From contig JADJOY010000033.1 of the NCBI GenBank assembly GCA_016713535.1, positions 1 to 64,000 on the forward strand: DNA of 64,000 nt. The letters are read 5' to 3'. Source of the DNA: Deltaproteobacteria bacterium (GTDB taxonomy: Bacteria > JADJOY01). Position 1 is the stretch's first letter. Each line of letters begins with the position of its first letter. Under the pieces are notes generated by a model that had not been told where the DNA came from, ran no database searches, and saw only the letters and a program-made list of their open reading frames with translations. Shown here one piece after another: positions 37,036-45,311 of this stretch. The translations under genes and the position numbers were made by a program.

Positions 37036-37842
37036 TCAGACCGAGCGCGGCTGCATCTGACTCGAGACCACGGGCCAGAACCGGACCGCTTGCCACAGCA
37101 CCTTCGAGTAGAAGCCGGGCCACACGTGCAGCCGGCGGCGGTCGACCGCGCGCAGCGCGGTGCGGATCACGCGGTCGGGGTCGTCGATGAGAATGCGCGG
37201 CATCACCGGCACCTTCGCGTCGCCGAGCTTCGGCGACTTGAGGATCGCGGTGCGGGTGAAGAACGGGTAGACGATCGTGACGTCGACGGCCCGCTTGCGG
37301 AGCTCGCCGGCGAGCGCCATCGCGAACCCGCGCAGCCCGAACTTGGCCGCGCTGTAGGTGGTGCCGAGCGGCGTCGCCACGAAGCCCGCCACCGAGTCCA
37401 CGAACACGAAGTGCCCGTGGCCGCGGGCGAGGAACCCGGGCAGGAAGAGGTGCGTCAGCTCCATGGGCGCGGTGAGCAGCACGCGCATCTGGAGGTGCAT
37501 CTTGTCGACGGGGATGTCCTGGTAGTGGCCGATGAACGCCGTGCCGGCGTTGTGGATCACCACGTCCACCGGCGCGATGCCCCGGCACGCCTCGAAGAGC
37601 TGGCGGGGCCCATCCGGCACGTTCAGGTCCGCCGCCACCTGACCGAGGACACCTCGCTCCCAGCCCGCCGGCAGCGCGCCGTCGTCGGCCAGCTCGGGGA
37701 GCGGCCGTTCCGCCAGGTCACTGAGGATCAACCGCGCCCCCGACGCCAGCAGGTGGCGCGCGAAGGTGCGACCCAGCCCTCCCCAGGCGCCGGTGATCAG
37801 CACCACCTTGCCCGCGAGTCGCGGGAATCTGTCGCTCCGCAC
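37036..37842 (-). CDS. Short-chain dehydrogenase/reductase
   Basis: 268 residues; classical SDR with cofactor loop TGAWGGLGRTFA (about 17-28), ILSDLAE after strand 2 (NAD-preferring Asp), HNAGTAF, catalytic Ser in FVDSVAGF and YSAAKFG (Tyr and Lys, near 156-160). The chain ends with a basic and aromatic tail (RRRLHVWPGFYSKVLWQ), common in SDRs of the lipid-modifying type. The GTG start lies about 50 bases below a promoter overlapped by three direct repeats, so it is probably under a dedicated regulator. Substrate unknown. Confidence 0.9.
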   Translation of the reverse strand: MRSDRFPRLAGKVVLITGAWGGLGRTFARHLLASGARLILSDLAERPLPELADDGALPAGWERGVLGQVAADLNVPDGPRQLFEACRGIAPVDVVIHNAGTAFIGHYQDIPVDKMHLQMRVLLTAPMELTHLFLPGFLARGHGHFVFVDSVAGFVATPLGTTYSAAKFGLRGFAMALAGELRKRAVDVTIVYPFFTRTAILKSPKLGDAKVPVMPRILIDDPDRVIRTALRAVDRRRLHVWPGFYSKVLWQAVRFWPVVSSQMQPRSV

Positions 37843-37898
37843 GGCGCTCGTCTAGCTCCCATCGGCCCGGTGTGTCGCGAGGTTGGGCGCTGCACGTG

Positions 37899-37961
37899 GT
37901 TACAGGCGCTATCCAAGAATTGCGCAATCGCTATCCAACTTGGCTGCAAAGCGCTATCCAA
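37899..37961 (-). promoter_or_regulatory. Promoter with three direct TTGGATAGCG operator repeats
   Basis: On the minus strand TTGGATAGCG occurs three times: 37961-37952, 37938-37929 and 37916-37907, with start-to-start spacings of 23 and 22 bases (about two helical turns). A candidate promoter has -35 TTGCGC (37927-37922) and -10 TGTAAC (37904-37899), 17 bases apart. One repeat lies in the spacer and one abuts the -35. A 10-base palindrome ATTGCGCAAT (37919-37928) overlaps the -35. Same-face repeats of this kind usually bind a cooperative regulator of the SDR gene. Confidence 0.65.
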
Positions 37962-38067
37962 GTCGGGTACTTTCTTGTTTACGACTCGAAGCGCAGCGAT
38001 CCTGAAATAGGCCAAAATCGCGCTCTAGGGCCCCGAGAGCGGGCTCTGGAGGCACTTCGCGGCCGCT

Positions 38068-39768
38068 TCAGCCCAGGAACGTCGCGAGATCGAGCTTGAG
38101 GATGCCGGTGCTGGAGCCGAAGTAGAGCGCGTCGGCGCCATCGTCCTGGTCGAGGTAGAAGCCGGACGGTTTCTTGCCGACGTAGGCGCGCTTGACCAGC
38201 GACCCGTCCGAGTAGCGCAGCACGTCGAGGTCGCCGGTGATGAAGCTCGCCGCGTAGACGAGGTCGCGCTTGGGGTCGTAGGCGACCGAGCGGCAGTTGA
38301 GGACGGTCTTGAAGGTGCGCCGGATCTTGAGCGGCGCCATGTCGATCTCGACCAGGTCGTGGCTGTAGAAGTCGCCGAGCAGCAGCGTGCGCTTGCCGGG
38401 CAGCGGCAGCATCGTGAGACCGCCCGCCTTCAGCTTGAGCGTGTCCTTCACCGCGAGCGTCGCCGGGTCGAGCTTCACGATGGCGAACTGATCGTCGAGG
38501 TCGAGCATGCCGACCTCCACGAACAGCTCGTTGGCGACCGGGTCGTGATTGATGAGCCAGGCGCCGCTGCGGAACTTGGTGAGCCCGGTCTCGTGGAAGT
38601 TGATCTGCGCCTTCTTGGCGAGGGTGTCGCGGTCGAAGAGTGTGACCGCCGGGTACTCGGTGCTGACGATCGCGTAGCCCTCGGGCAGCACCTCCAGGTC
38701 GATCGGCTGGATCAGCACGTCGTCGGTGATCGGCTGCTTGTTCACCAGCCCGAAGCCCGGCTTCTCGAACGTCAAGAGCTCCGAGTAGAGCCAGTCGACC
38801 GTCCACAGCCGCGGCTCGCCCTTCCAGGTGCGGAAGTGGCGGAAGAGCCCCTCGGTGTGGTGGCGGGTCAGGACGTGCGAGCCGAGGTCGAGGCGGATGA
38901 TGCCAGACGTGGGACCGTACGTGGCGTAGAGCCCATTCGCCTCGTGGTCCACGAACACGTCGCGCAGGTACTCGGTGGGGATCTCGGGGACGACGCCGGG
39001 CGGCGGATAGAGAACCTCGAGCCCCGGCACCGCCGCGGCGCGCGCGCCGACCTCGAACGGCACCATCGCGCTGTAGAACGCGAACAGCACGCCGAACGAG
39101 ATCGCCACGACGCTCGCCCGTGCGTAGAAGCGCGGCCAGCCCAGCAGGCTCGCGATCGCCAGCACCACGATCGGCACGCACGCCTCGACCTTGAAGGTGT
39201 AGGCCCGCGAGCCGAGCTGCTCGGGGCGGAAGCGCCACTGCGCCACCACCATCCACGCCACGAACACCGCGAGCACGGTGCGCTTCCAGCCGAGCTTGAA
39301 GCGCAGCACGCCGAGCGCCACCACCAGCGTCGCGACCACCGCACCGAACGCGGGGAAGGCGTCGAGGATCTGCAGCAGGTTCCGTGGCAGCTTGTGCCAT
39401 TCGATCGGCACGAAGAGCGGGTTCACCTGCCCGGGATGTTCGGGGTCGCGGTTGATGCTCGGTGCGACGTGCAGCACCACGTAGGTCAGCAAGAGCGGCG
39501 GCGCGGCGTAGAGCGCCAGGTCGATCGCGACCTTCCACCACTTGCGGTCGCCGACCAGCCGCACACCCGCCACCGACACCGCGAGCACCGCGATCAGCCC
39601 CACCGCCGCGGTGAGCTGGACCTTCGACCACGGCACCAGCCCGTCGGCCCAGAAGAGCGCCGCATGGGTGGTGGCGTAGACCGCGACACCGAACACGGCG
39701 GCGTCGACCGGCAGCATCGCCAGCGCGCCCCAGGAAAGACGCTTCGGGCTCGACGGAACCGGACTCAT
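38068..39768 (-). CDS. Membrane protein with C-terminal beta-propeller-like domain
   Basis: 566 residues. Residues 1-250 hold about seven membrane helices; the remaining 300 read as propeller blades (GIIRLDLGSHVL, YAIVSTEYPAVTLFDRDTL, FAIVKLDPATLAVKDTL, LVEIDMAPLKIRRTFK, LDVLRYSDGSLVKRAYVG). The blades resemble YVTN/NHL-type repeats and should lie in the periplasm. No enzymatic motif is visible. The ATG overlaps the stop of the FHA-GGDEF gene by four bases (ATGA). I do not recognise the family; a sensor or scaffold is a guess. Confidence 0.75.
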   Translation of the reverse strand: MSPVPSSPKRLSWGALAMLPVDAAVFGVAVYATTHAALFWADGLVPWSKVQLTAAVGLIAVLAVSVAGVRLVGDRKWWKVAIDLALYAAPPLLLTYVVLHVAPSINRDPEHPGQVNPLFVPIEWHKLPRNLLQILDAFPAFGAVVATLVVALGVLRFKLGWKRTVLAVFVAWMVVAQWRFRPEQLGSRAYTFKVEACVPIVVLAIASLLGWPRFYARASVVAISFGVLFAFYSAMVPFEVGARAAAVPGLEVLYPPPGVVPEIPTEYLRDVFVDHEANGLYATYGPTSGIIRLDLGSHVLTRHHTEGLFRHFRTWKGEPRLWTVDWLYSELLTFEKPGFGLVNKQPITDDVLIQPIDLEVLPEGYAIVSTEYPAVTLFDRDTLAKKAQINFHETGLTKFRSGAWLINHDPVANELFVEVGMLDLDDQFAIVKLDPATLAVKDTLKLKAGGLTMLPLPGKRTLLLGDFYSHDLVEIDMAPLKIRRTFKTVLNCRSVAYDPKRDLVYAASFITGDLDVLRYSDGSLVKRAYVGKKPSGFYLDQDDGADALYFGSSTGILKLDLATFLG

Positions 39769-40757
39769 CGAGAGCGAGAGTCGCTCGCGGACTCGTAGAC
39801 GACCGTGCGGTTCTTGCCCTGCGCCTTGGCGCGGTAGAGCGCGGTGTCGGCGCGCTGCACCAGGTCCTGGATGCGATCGCCGTGCATCGGGAACTCGGCG
39901 ACGCCGATGCACACCGTGAACGGGATGCGCGAGTCGTTGAACGTGAACGGGTCCCGCTCGACGGTGGTGCGCAGCCGCTCCGCCACCACGCATGCCTCCT
40001 CGCCGCGCGTGCCGGGCGAGAGGCAGATGAACTCGTCGCCGCCGTAGATGCCGATCGCCTGTTTCGGCTCGAGGACGCCGCGGAAGAGCTCTCCGATGCG
40101 GCGGATCACCGCGCCGCCGGCGAGGTGGCCGTAGAGAGAGTTGATCTCGCGCAGGTTGTCGACGTCGATCATCAAGAGGGCGAACGGGCCGGCGTCGGCG
40201 CCCGACGACATCTCGCGGCGCACCATCCGGTAGAACTCCTTGAGCGTCAGGAAGCCGGTGAGCTCGTGGTAGCGCACGAGCTTGCGGATCTCGTCCTGAT
40301 AGCCGATGTCGATCTCGTCGAGGACACGGTAGAGCAGCACCGTCTCGCCCAGGATGATGCGGTCGCCGTCACGAAGCTCGACCTCGCCGAGCTTGCGGTT
40401 GTTGACGAGGATGCCGTTGGTGCTCTCGAGGTCGCGGATCACGTGTCGGAAGTCTTCCGCACTGCCGACGCGCCGGATCGCGGCGTGGCGGCGCGACACC
40501 ATCTCGTCCTCGATCGGAACCTCGAGGCGCATGTCGCGGCCGAGCACGACCTCGGTCGCGGTGAGCGGAAACTCGCGGCCCACGTCGCTGCCGCGCAGCA
40601 CGATCAGGCTGGCGCGGCGCTGACCGGTGGGGATGAGGTACGGGCTCTTGAGGAGCAGCGTGTTCGCTTCGAGGTCGGGCCCGGAGGGCACCGATCCCCA
40701 GCGGTTCGGGTCCGGACGCGCGGCCGGACGGCGAGCTTGCTCGGACATCTCCGGCAC
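39765..40757 (-). CDS. FHA-GGDEF diguanylate cyclase
   Basis: 330 residues. An FHA domain (about 45-145: GRDMRLEVP, VSRRHAAI, DLESTNGILVNN) binds phosphothreonine peptides. It is followed by a GGDEF domain (about 160-325: LTGFLTLKEF, LLMIDVDNLREIN, IGIYGGDEFICLSPG, RADTALYRAKAQGKN) that makes cyclic di-GMP. The GGDEF signature is exact and the metal-binding Asp is present, so activity is expected. The RxxD inhibitory site five residues before GGDEF is absent, so product inhibition is not expected. FHA input suggests control by Ser/Thr kinases such as the one encoded at 52170. Confidence 0.92.
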   Translation of the reverse strand: MPEMSEQARRPAARPDPNRWGSVPSGPDLEANTLLLKSPYLIPTGQRRASLIVLRGSDVGREFPLTATEVVLGRDMRLEVPIEDEMVSRRHAAIRRVGSAEDFRHVIRDLESTNGILVNNRKLGEVELRDGDRIILGETVLLYRVLDEIDIGYQDEIRKLVRYHELTGFLTLKEFYRMVRREMSSGADAGPFALLMIDVDNLREINSLYGHLAGGAVIRRIGELFRGVLEPKQAIGIYGGDEFICLSPGTRGEEACVVAERLRTTVERDPFTFNDSRIPFTVCIGVAEFPMHGDRIQDLVQRADTALYRAKAQGKNRTVVYESASDSRSR

Positions 40758-40840
40758 CGTACCAAAGCGATCTCGCGCGTGCCAACCGCGCGCGCGTGCT
40801 GCAGCGCGGGCGCCCGCTCTGCCGCGTTAGCGTGAGCGCG

Positions 40841-41436
40841 ATGTCCGAGAGCACCGTGGAACCCGCGAGCGATCTCGAAGTGGACTGACGCCGGCTGCGC
40901 CGCTTCCGCGTCGACGGATACCACCGGCTGATCGAGGCCGGCGTGCTGGGGGACGACGAGCACGTCGAGCTGATCGACGAGTGATCGTCGCCATGCCGCC
41001 TCGGGGCCTCCCCCACGCGTTCGCGATCCAGGCGCTCAACCGCATCCTCGCCCGACAGCTCCGGGACGAGTAGCGGCTGCGCCCGCAACTGCCCGCGAGT
41101 CTCGACGACTGGAACGAGCCCGAGCCGGACTTCGCGATCGTGCTGACCGAGGACACCCGGGGACGCAAGACCCACCCCGACCGTGCGCGGGTGGTGATCG
41201 AGGTCGCCGACTCGTCGCAGCGCTACGACCGTACCCGCAAGGCCGCGCTCTACGCACATCGGCGGATCCCCGAGTACTGGATCGTGAACGTGACCGAGCG
41301 CACCATCGAGGTCCACCGCGACCCCGACGTGACCGCCAAGCGCTACCGCGTCACCGAGATCCTGCGCGCCGGATAGACCCTGGAGCCGGTGTCGGTCCCC
41401 GGTGTGTCCATCGAGGTCCCGGCGATCCTCGAGTGA
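40841..41436 (+). pseudogene. Decayed Uma2 family (PF05685-type) gene
   Basis: About 195 codons still align with Uma2 restriction-endonuclease-fold proteins: YHRLIEAGVLGDDEHVELID, NEPEPDFAIV, VVIEVADSSQRYDRTRKAALY, IPEYWIVN. The frame is interrupted by TGA at 40886, a one-base loss near 40980, TAG at 41071-41073 and TAG at 41374-41376. At the last, GAG to TAG in a G-E-T-L context would explain the stop. Three point nonsense codons cannot come from homopolymer errors, so this is a true pseudogene. The ATG is at 40841 and the final TGA at 41434. Uma2 genes multiply and decay often in myxobacteria, cyanobacteria and Planctomycetes. Confidence 0.88.
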
Positions 41437-41454
41437 TCCGCCAGCGACTGCCCC

Positions 41455-42267
41455 TCACAGTTCGATGCGGCGCTGGGTGCCGTCGGGCGAGATCACCACG
41501 ACACCCGCGTCGAAGAAGTCCGTGACGTAGAAGGTGCCGTCGGGGCCGACGGCGAAGTTGTCGGCGATCATGCCCTCGATGCGCGCGAGCTCGGTGAGCT
41601 CGGCACTCTCGACGTCGACCTTCATGAGCCGCACCGGCAGCACCACCTGCAGCGCCACGATCGTGCCGTCGGGCATGGCGTGCACCGCGGACGGCAGGTT
41701 GAGGCCGGTCTCGACGATCGTCGTGATCTCACCGGTCTCGCGGTGGACGCGTATGACGCCGCCCTTGAAGAAGGTCGGTGCGTAGAGAAACTCGCCGACG
41801 CACGCCATCGAGTTGAGCCCGGGGGCCTCGCCGGTGACCTGGCGCGGCGGTGTCGCGCCGCTGGGATCGATCTCGAACACAGCGCCCGCCGGCCACTCGA
41901 GGTTCGCGAACACGCGTCCGTCGGCGCAGCGTGCGATCCCGTTCGCCTGCGGACCGATCTCGGCGAGCTCGGTGCGGCCGCGCTTGGGATCGAAGCGCGA
42001 CACCGTGCCGCGGCTCGGCTCGGTCACCACGAAGGCGCCTCCCTCGACCAGCACCAGGTCGTCGTTGGGGCCGAGCCCGTCCTCCGGCCCGTAGCCCTGG
42101 GTGATCGCGCCTGCGATCCAGAGCCTCCCCTTGCTCCACTGGATGCCGTTGGTCGACTCGGGCGGCGTGGTGTTCACCGGTCCCGGCGGCCCGCCGTCCG
42201 AGCCGCCGCAGCCGCCCGCCACGAGCACCCCCGCGAGCACCACGCTCGCCGCCCACGTCCGTCGCAT
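41455..42267 (-). CDS. Putative lipoprotein, SMP-30/NHL-type propeller
   Basis: About 270 residues. The start MRRTWAASVVLAGVLVAGGC gives a lipoprotein-like signal with cysteine at 20, then a Gly/Pro/Thr-rich linker. The rest reads as a six-bladed propeller of the SMP-30/gluconolactonase kind: NDDLVLVEGGAFVV, ANGIARCADGRVFANL, PGLNSMACVGEFLYAP, SAVHAMPDGTIVAL, FAVGPDGTFYVTDF. The metal-binding residues of lactonases cannot be assigned with confidence. An upstream ATG at 42288, with GAGGGGG six bases before it, would add seven residues and overlap the MBL gene. It is third in an operon with TetR and MBL genes. Confidence 0.75.
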   Translation of the reverse strand: MRRTWAASVVLAGVLVAGGCGGSDGGPPGPVNTTPPESTNGIQWSKGRLWIAGAITQGYGPEDGLGPNDDLVLVEGGAFVVTEPSRGTVSRFDPKRGRTELAEIGPQANGIARCADGRVFANLEWPAGAVFEIDPSGATPPRQVTGEAPGLNSMACVGEFLYAPTFFKGGVIRVHRETGEITTIVETGLNLPSAVHAMPDGTIVALQVVLPVRLMKVDVESAELTELARIEGMIADNFAVGPDGTFYVTDFFDAGVVVISPDGTQRRIEL

Positions 42268-42277
42268 CGTGATCACG

Positions 42278-43024
42278 TCACACCACATGCCGCACCCCCT
42301 CGGTGAGCGCCGGGATCTCGGTCCAAACCTCGTCGAAGCCGTCCGGATAGTGAATCAGCCGCATCCGCTCGCGGATCGCAAGAGGCAAGCTCACGAGCTT
42401 CTCGTACGGCGTGTGCGCGCCGAGGTTGCTCTCGTGGACGATCAGGTCGGCCTCGGCGAGCCACGCGATCAGGCGCGGGTCGAACGCGGTGTCGCCGCTC
42501 ACGCCGAGCGTGCGCCCGCCGGCGTGGATGCGGAACGCGGTGCTCGGCACGTGGTGGATCGTGGCGCGGCACGCGATCTCGAACGGGCCGAACCGCACCG
42601 GCGCGCGAAACGAGAGCGGCACCAGGTCGAAGAACTCCTCGAAGCCCGCGGCGCGCCGCACCCGCTCGGGCGTCATGAGGCGATCCATGCCGGCGCTCAG
42701 GTGGCCGCTCCACAGCCGCCGCGCGACCTGCGGGTGGGCGACCAGCGTGACGCGCCGGCCGAGCACGAAGTGCAGGTAGTACGCGAGACCCTCGACCCCC
42801 GAGCAGTGGTCGGCGTGCAGGTGAGTGAGCAGCACCGCGTCGACGCGGTCGAGGTCGAGCCCGCCGGTGGCCTCGCGCGAGTCGTGCAGCATCTTGCGGA
42901 TCGGATGCGGGCAGTCGACGAGGATCCAGCGGCCATCGGACTCGACCGCCAGACTCGAGGAGTAGTGCGTCGCCGAGAACGCATCGCCCACGCCGAGCGC
43001 CACGAACGAGAGCCCTCCGCTCAT
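42278..43024 (-). CDS. MBL-fold metal-dependent hydrolase
   Basis: 248 residues with the metal motif THLHADHCSG (HxHxDH, near residue 65), then downstream ligands in IHHVPSTAF, SGDTAFD and VHESNLGAH. The pattern is that of ribonuclease Z/PhnP-like members of the metallo-beta-lactamase fold, which split phosphodiester or lactone bonds. The ATG overlaps the TetR stop by four bases (ATGA), and the lipoprotein gene follows after 10 bases. The substrate is unknown; regulation by the adjacent TetR protein suggests a xenobiotic or lipid-like inducer. Confidence 0.88.
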   Translation of the reverse strand: MSGGLSFVALGVGDAFSATHYSSSLAVESDGRWILVDCPHPIRKMLHDSREATGGLDLDRVDAVLLTHLHADHCSGVEGLAYYLHFVLGRRVTLVAHPQVARRLWSGHLSAGMDRLMTPERVRRAAGFEEFFDLVPLSFRAPVRFGPFEIACRATIHHVPSTAFRIHAGGRTLGVSGDTAFDPRLIAWLAEADLIVHESNLGAHTPYEKLVSLPLAIRERMRLIHYPDGFDEVWTEIPALTEGVRHVV

Positions 43025-43671
43025 CGCGTCCTCTCCTTTGCCCGGCGCTTCGGCCCGACCGCCGGCGGCGCGCTCGCCAGCAGCCCGTCGACCATCGCCA
43101 CCAGGGACGGCGCCGCCGAGCCCGCCGGGACCACGCCCGGCGCCGCGGCCGCCAGACGGTAGGCACCCTCGATCGTGGCCGCGATCGCCGCGGCCATGGC
43201 GCGCGCGCCGCGCGTCGCACGACCGTCCTCGACGAGCACCGCGCGCACCAGCGCCGCGAGGCGGTCCACCGCGCGCTCGAGCACCGCGCGATACGCACGC
43301 GCGACCTCGGGCTGGCGGATCGCCTCGGCGCCGATCGCCACCCAGCACGCCACCGCGGCCGCGTCGGCACCCGCGCCGGTCGCGAGGTGGGCGTCGACGT
43401 AGGCCGCGAGGCGCACGCGCGCCGCGCCTGCGGACACCCGCGCCAGACGCGCCTCGACGCGCTGGCTCACGCGACGCTCGAGCTCGCCCACGAGCGCGAC
43501 CAGGATCTCGCCCTTCGACTCGAAGTGATAGTGGACCAGGCCGGGCGTCAAGCGCGAGGCCCGGGCGATCCGGGCCACGCTCGCCCGCTCGTAACCCTCG
43601 CGCGCCATGACCGCGAGCAGCCCGTCCACGATCTGGGCGCGGCGTAGGGTGGTGTTCGAGGCGCGCGGCAT
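43021..43671 (-). CDS. TetR family transcriptional regulator
   Basis: 216 residues. The N-terminal helix-turn-helix is clear: RAQIVDGLLAVMAREGYERASVARIARASRLTPGLVHYHFESKGEIL, with the BetI/AcrR-like LVHYHFESK recognition helix. The C-terminal ligand domain is all-helical and Ala-rich. A perfect 14-base palindrome lies 13 bases before its start and is the likely operator, giving autoregulation and control of the coupled MBL and lipoprotein genes. Confidence 0.92.
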   Translation of the reverse strand: MPRASNTTLRRAQIVDGLLAVMAREGYERASVARIARASRLTPGLVHYHFESKGEILVALVGELERRVSQRVEARLARVSAGAARVRLAAYVDAHLATGAGADAAAVACWVAIGAEAIRQPEVARAYRAVLERAVDRLAALVRAVLVEDGRATRGARAMAAAIAATIEGAYRLAAAAPGVVPAGSAAPSLVAMVDGLLASAPPAVGPKRRAKERTR

Positions 43672-43683
43672 GATCCGATCTTG

Positions 43684-43697
43684 GTTGGTCGACCAAC
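43684..43697. promoter_or_regulatory. Palindromic TetR operator
   Basis: GTTGGTCGACCAAC, a perfect 14-base palindrome, lies just upstream of the tetR start at 43671 and is of the TTGGTCGACCAA type seen with TetR proteins. It probably overlaps the promoter and mediates autoregulation. The divergent EI24 gene starts about 140 bases away and could share it. Confidence 0.75.
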
Positions 43698-43835
43698 TTG
43701 ATGGTGCGTGATCCCCACGCGCGGGTCAACCGGGAAGCTCGGGGGCGCCCCGCCCATCGCGCCGCCGACTTGACGGCACAGCCCCCCGCCGACACCCTCC
43801 GCGCAAGCACCACCTCCCTCTCCGAGGAGTCCGAG

Positions 43836-44663
43836 ATGGCATCCGGCGGACTGGTCCAAGGCGTGATCCAGGGCGCGACCGCGCCGCTTCGAGGCTACCG
43901 CTTCCTGAGCGCGAATCCGTCGCTCAAGCGCCTCGCGATCGTGCCGCTGGCCATCAACGCGGTGATCTTCACCGTGGCGGTCATCGTGTTCGTGAACTCG
44001 TTCGGCAGCATCCTCGGGCTCGCGACCGGCGTGCTCGCGGTGGGCGCGGGCACCGGCTTCGTGCACGCGATCCTCGCGGCGCTGAGCTGGGTGGCCACCG
44101 TCATCGTCGGCGCTCTCCTGGTTGTGCTCTTCGCAGCGGCGATCTTCTTCGGCTTCACGCTGGTGGGCGGGTTCGTGGCCGCGCCCTTCAACGAAGTCCT
44201 GTCGCAGCGTGCCGAGGCGTTGCGCCTGGCCGAGCTCGGCCTCGCGCCGGCGCCCCCCGAGGGCGCGACCACGGGAGTGGCCGCCATCTGGCGCGAGGCC
44301 CGCTACGCATTCGGCGCCGAGCTGCGCCGCACCGGGCTCTATCTGGGCGTGATGGCGGGTCTAGCGATCCTCAACGTGCTCCCGGTGATCGGCACGGCGC
44401 TCTTCTCGGTGCTCGGCGGCCTCACCTCCTGCTACTTCTTCGCGTGGGACCACACCGACCTGGCGATGAGCCGGCGCCGCATGCCCTTCGCCGAGAAGCG
44501 CCTCATCCTCGCCGAGCACCGCGCCGCCGCCCTCGCCTTCGGCGCCACGGCCCTCGCGATCACCGCGGTGCCGTTCCTCAATCTGCTCATGCTCCCGGTG
44601 CAGGTTGTCGCGGGCACCCTGCTCTTCCTCGAGTGGCACGCCACGCCCCCTCCGGGGACGTGA
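43836..44663 (+). CDS. EI24/CysZ-like membrane protein
   Basis: 275 residues with four or more long hydrophobic segments. The family start is visible (GVIQGATAPLRGYRFLSANPSLKRLAIVPLAIN), as are VGGFVAAPFNEVLSQRAE and GLYLGVMAGLAILNVLPVIG. This is the EI24 domain shared with the sulfate-uptake protein CysZ and eukaryotic etoposide-induced 2.4. Its role here could be ion permeation or something unrelated; no cys genes are near. GAGGAG precedes ATG 43836; longer starts from 43698 read as noncoding. It is divergent from tetR. Confidence 0.88.
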   Translation: MASGGLVQGVIQGATAPLRGYRFLSANPSLKRLAIVPLAINAVIFTVAVIVFVNSFGSILGLATGVLAVGAGTGFVHAILAALSWVATVIVGALLVVLFAAAIFFGFTLVGGFVAAPFNEVLSQRAEALRLAELGLAPAPPEGATTGVAAIWREARYAFGAELRRTGLYLGVMAGLAILNVLPVIGTALFSVLGGLTSCYFFAWDHTDLAMSRRRMPFAEKRLILAEHRAAALAFGATALAITAVPFLNLLMLPVQVVAGTLLFLEWHATPPPGT

Positions 44664-44720
44664 TCGACGGCGGAGGAATCGCGCGCATCGCGAGGCCGGT
44701 TTCGGGCTAGAATCGACGGG

Positions 44721-45311
44721 ATGGAGGCGCCGCGCGAGCTTCCCTGCCCGCGTTGCGGCACGCCGCTCGACACGGAGACTGCGGCCAGCCACTACGGCAG
44801 CCGGGTCGAGGTCGAGCGCTGCGCCGGGTGCGGCGGCGTGTTCACCTCGTGGGGCCGCATCCTGGCGCTCTCGCCCCAGCTCGTGGCCGACTGGGAGGAG
44901 CGCATCGCGCTCGACCCGGCCGTCCCCGGCGGCCTGGTGCGCGCGAGCCTGCCCTGCCCGGCGTGCGGCAGGGCGCTCGCCAAGGTCACGGGCGCCACCC
45001 TGCCGCGCACGCTCAAGGTCCCCGACGATGTCGAGCTGCACGTCTGCGACAAGGGCGACGGCTTCTGGATCGAGGCCGAGACGCTGACCCGATTCAAGCA
45101 CGCGCAGAGCTCGCACCTCGCTCGCAAGCGCGAGAGCTACGTCGAGGAGCTCGAGGCCAAGGTGACTCGCCAGCGCGCCAAGGCCGCGGCGCTCGGCTTC
45201 GATCGCGCGACACCGGTCCGGCGCGCGTACTCGAGCGCGGTGGTGTTCCTGCTCTTCCTCGTGTTCGCCGCGATCCTCGGCACCACCCTCCTGCGCAGCT
45301 ACCTGCCGTGA
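44721..45311 (+). CDS. Zinc-ribbon protein with C-terminal membrane helix
   Basis: 196 residues. Two zinc-ribbon-like modules: CPRCG with CAGCGGVF, as in TFIIB-type zinc-finger domains, then CPACG with a lone C in LHVCDKGDGFWI. A charged helix (RKRESYVEELEAKVTRQRAKAAAL) follows, and the chain ends in a membrane helix (VVFLLFLVFAAILGTTLL). These bacterial zf-TFIIB proteins have no known function; the tail helix would hang the zinc domain on the cytoplasmic face of the membrane. It overlaps the HNH gene by one base. Confidence 0.8.
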   Translation: MEAPRELPCPRCGTPLDTETAASHYGSRVEVERCAGCGGVFTSWGRILALSPQLVADWEERIALDPAVPGGLVRASLPCPACGRALAKVTGATLPRTLKVPDDVELHVCDKGDGFWIEAETLTRFKHAQSSHLARKRESYVEELEAKVTRQRAKAAALGFDRATPVRRAYSSAVVFLLFLVFAAILGTTLLRSYLP

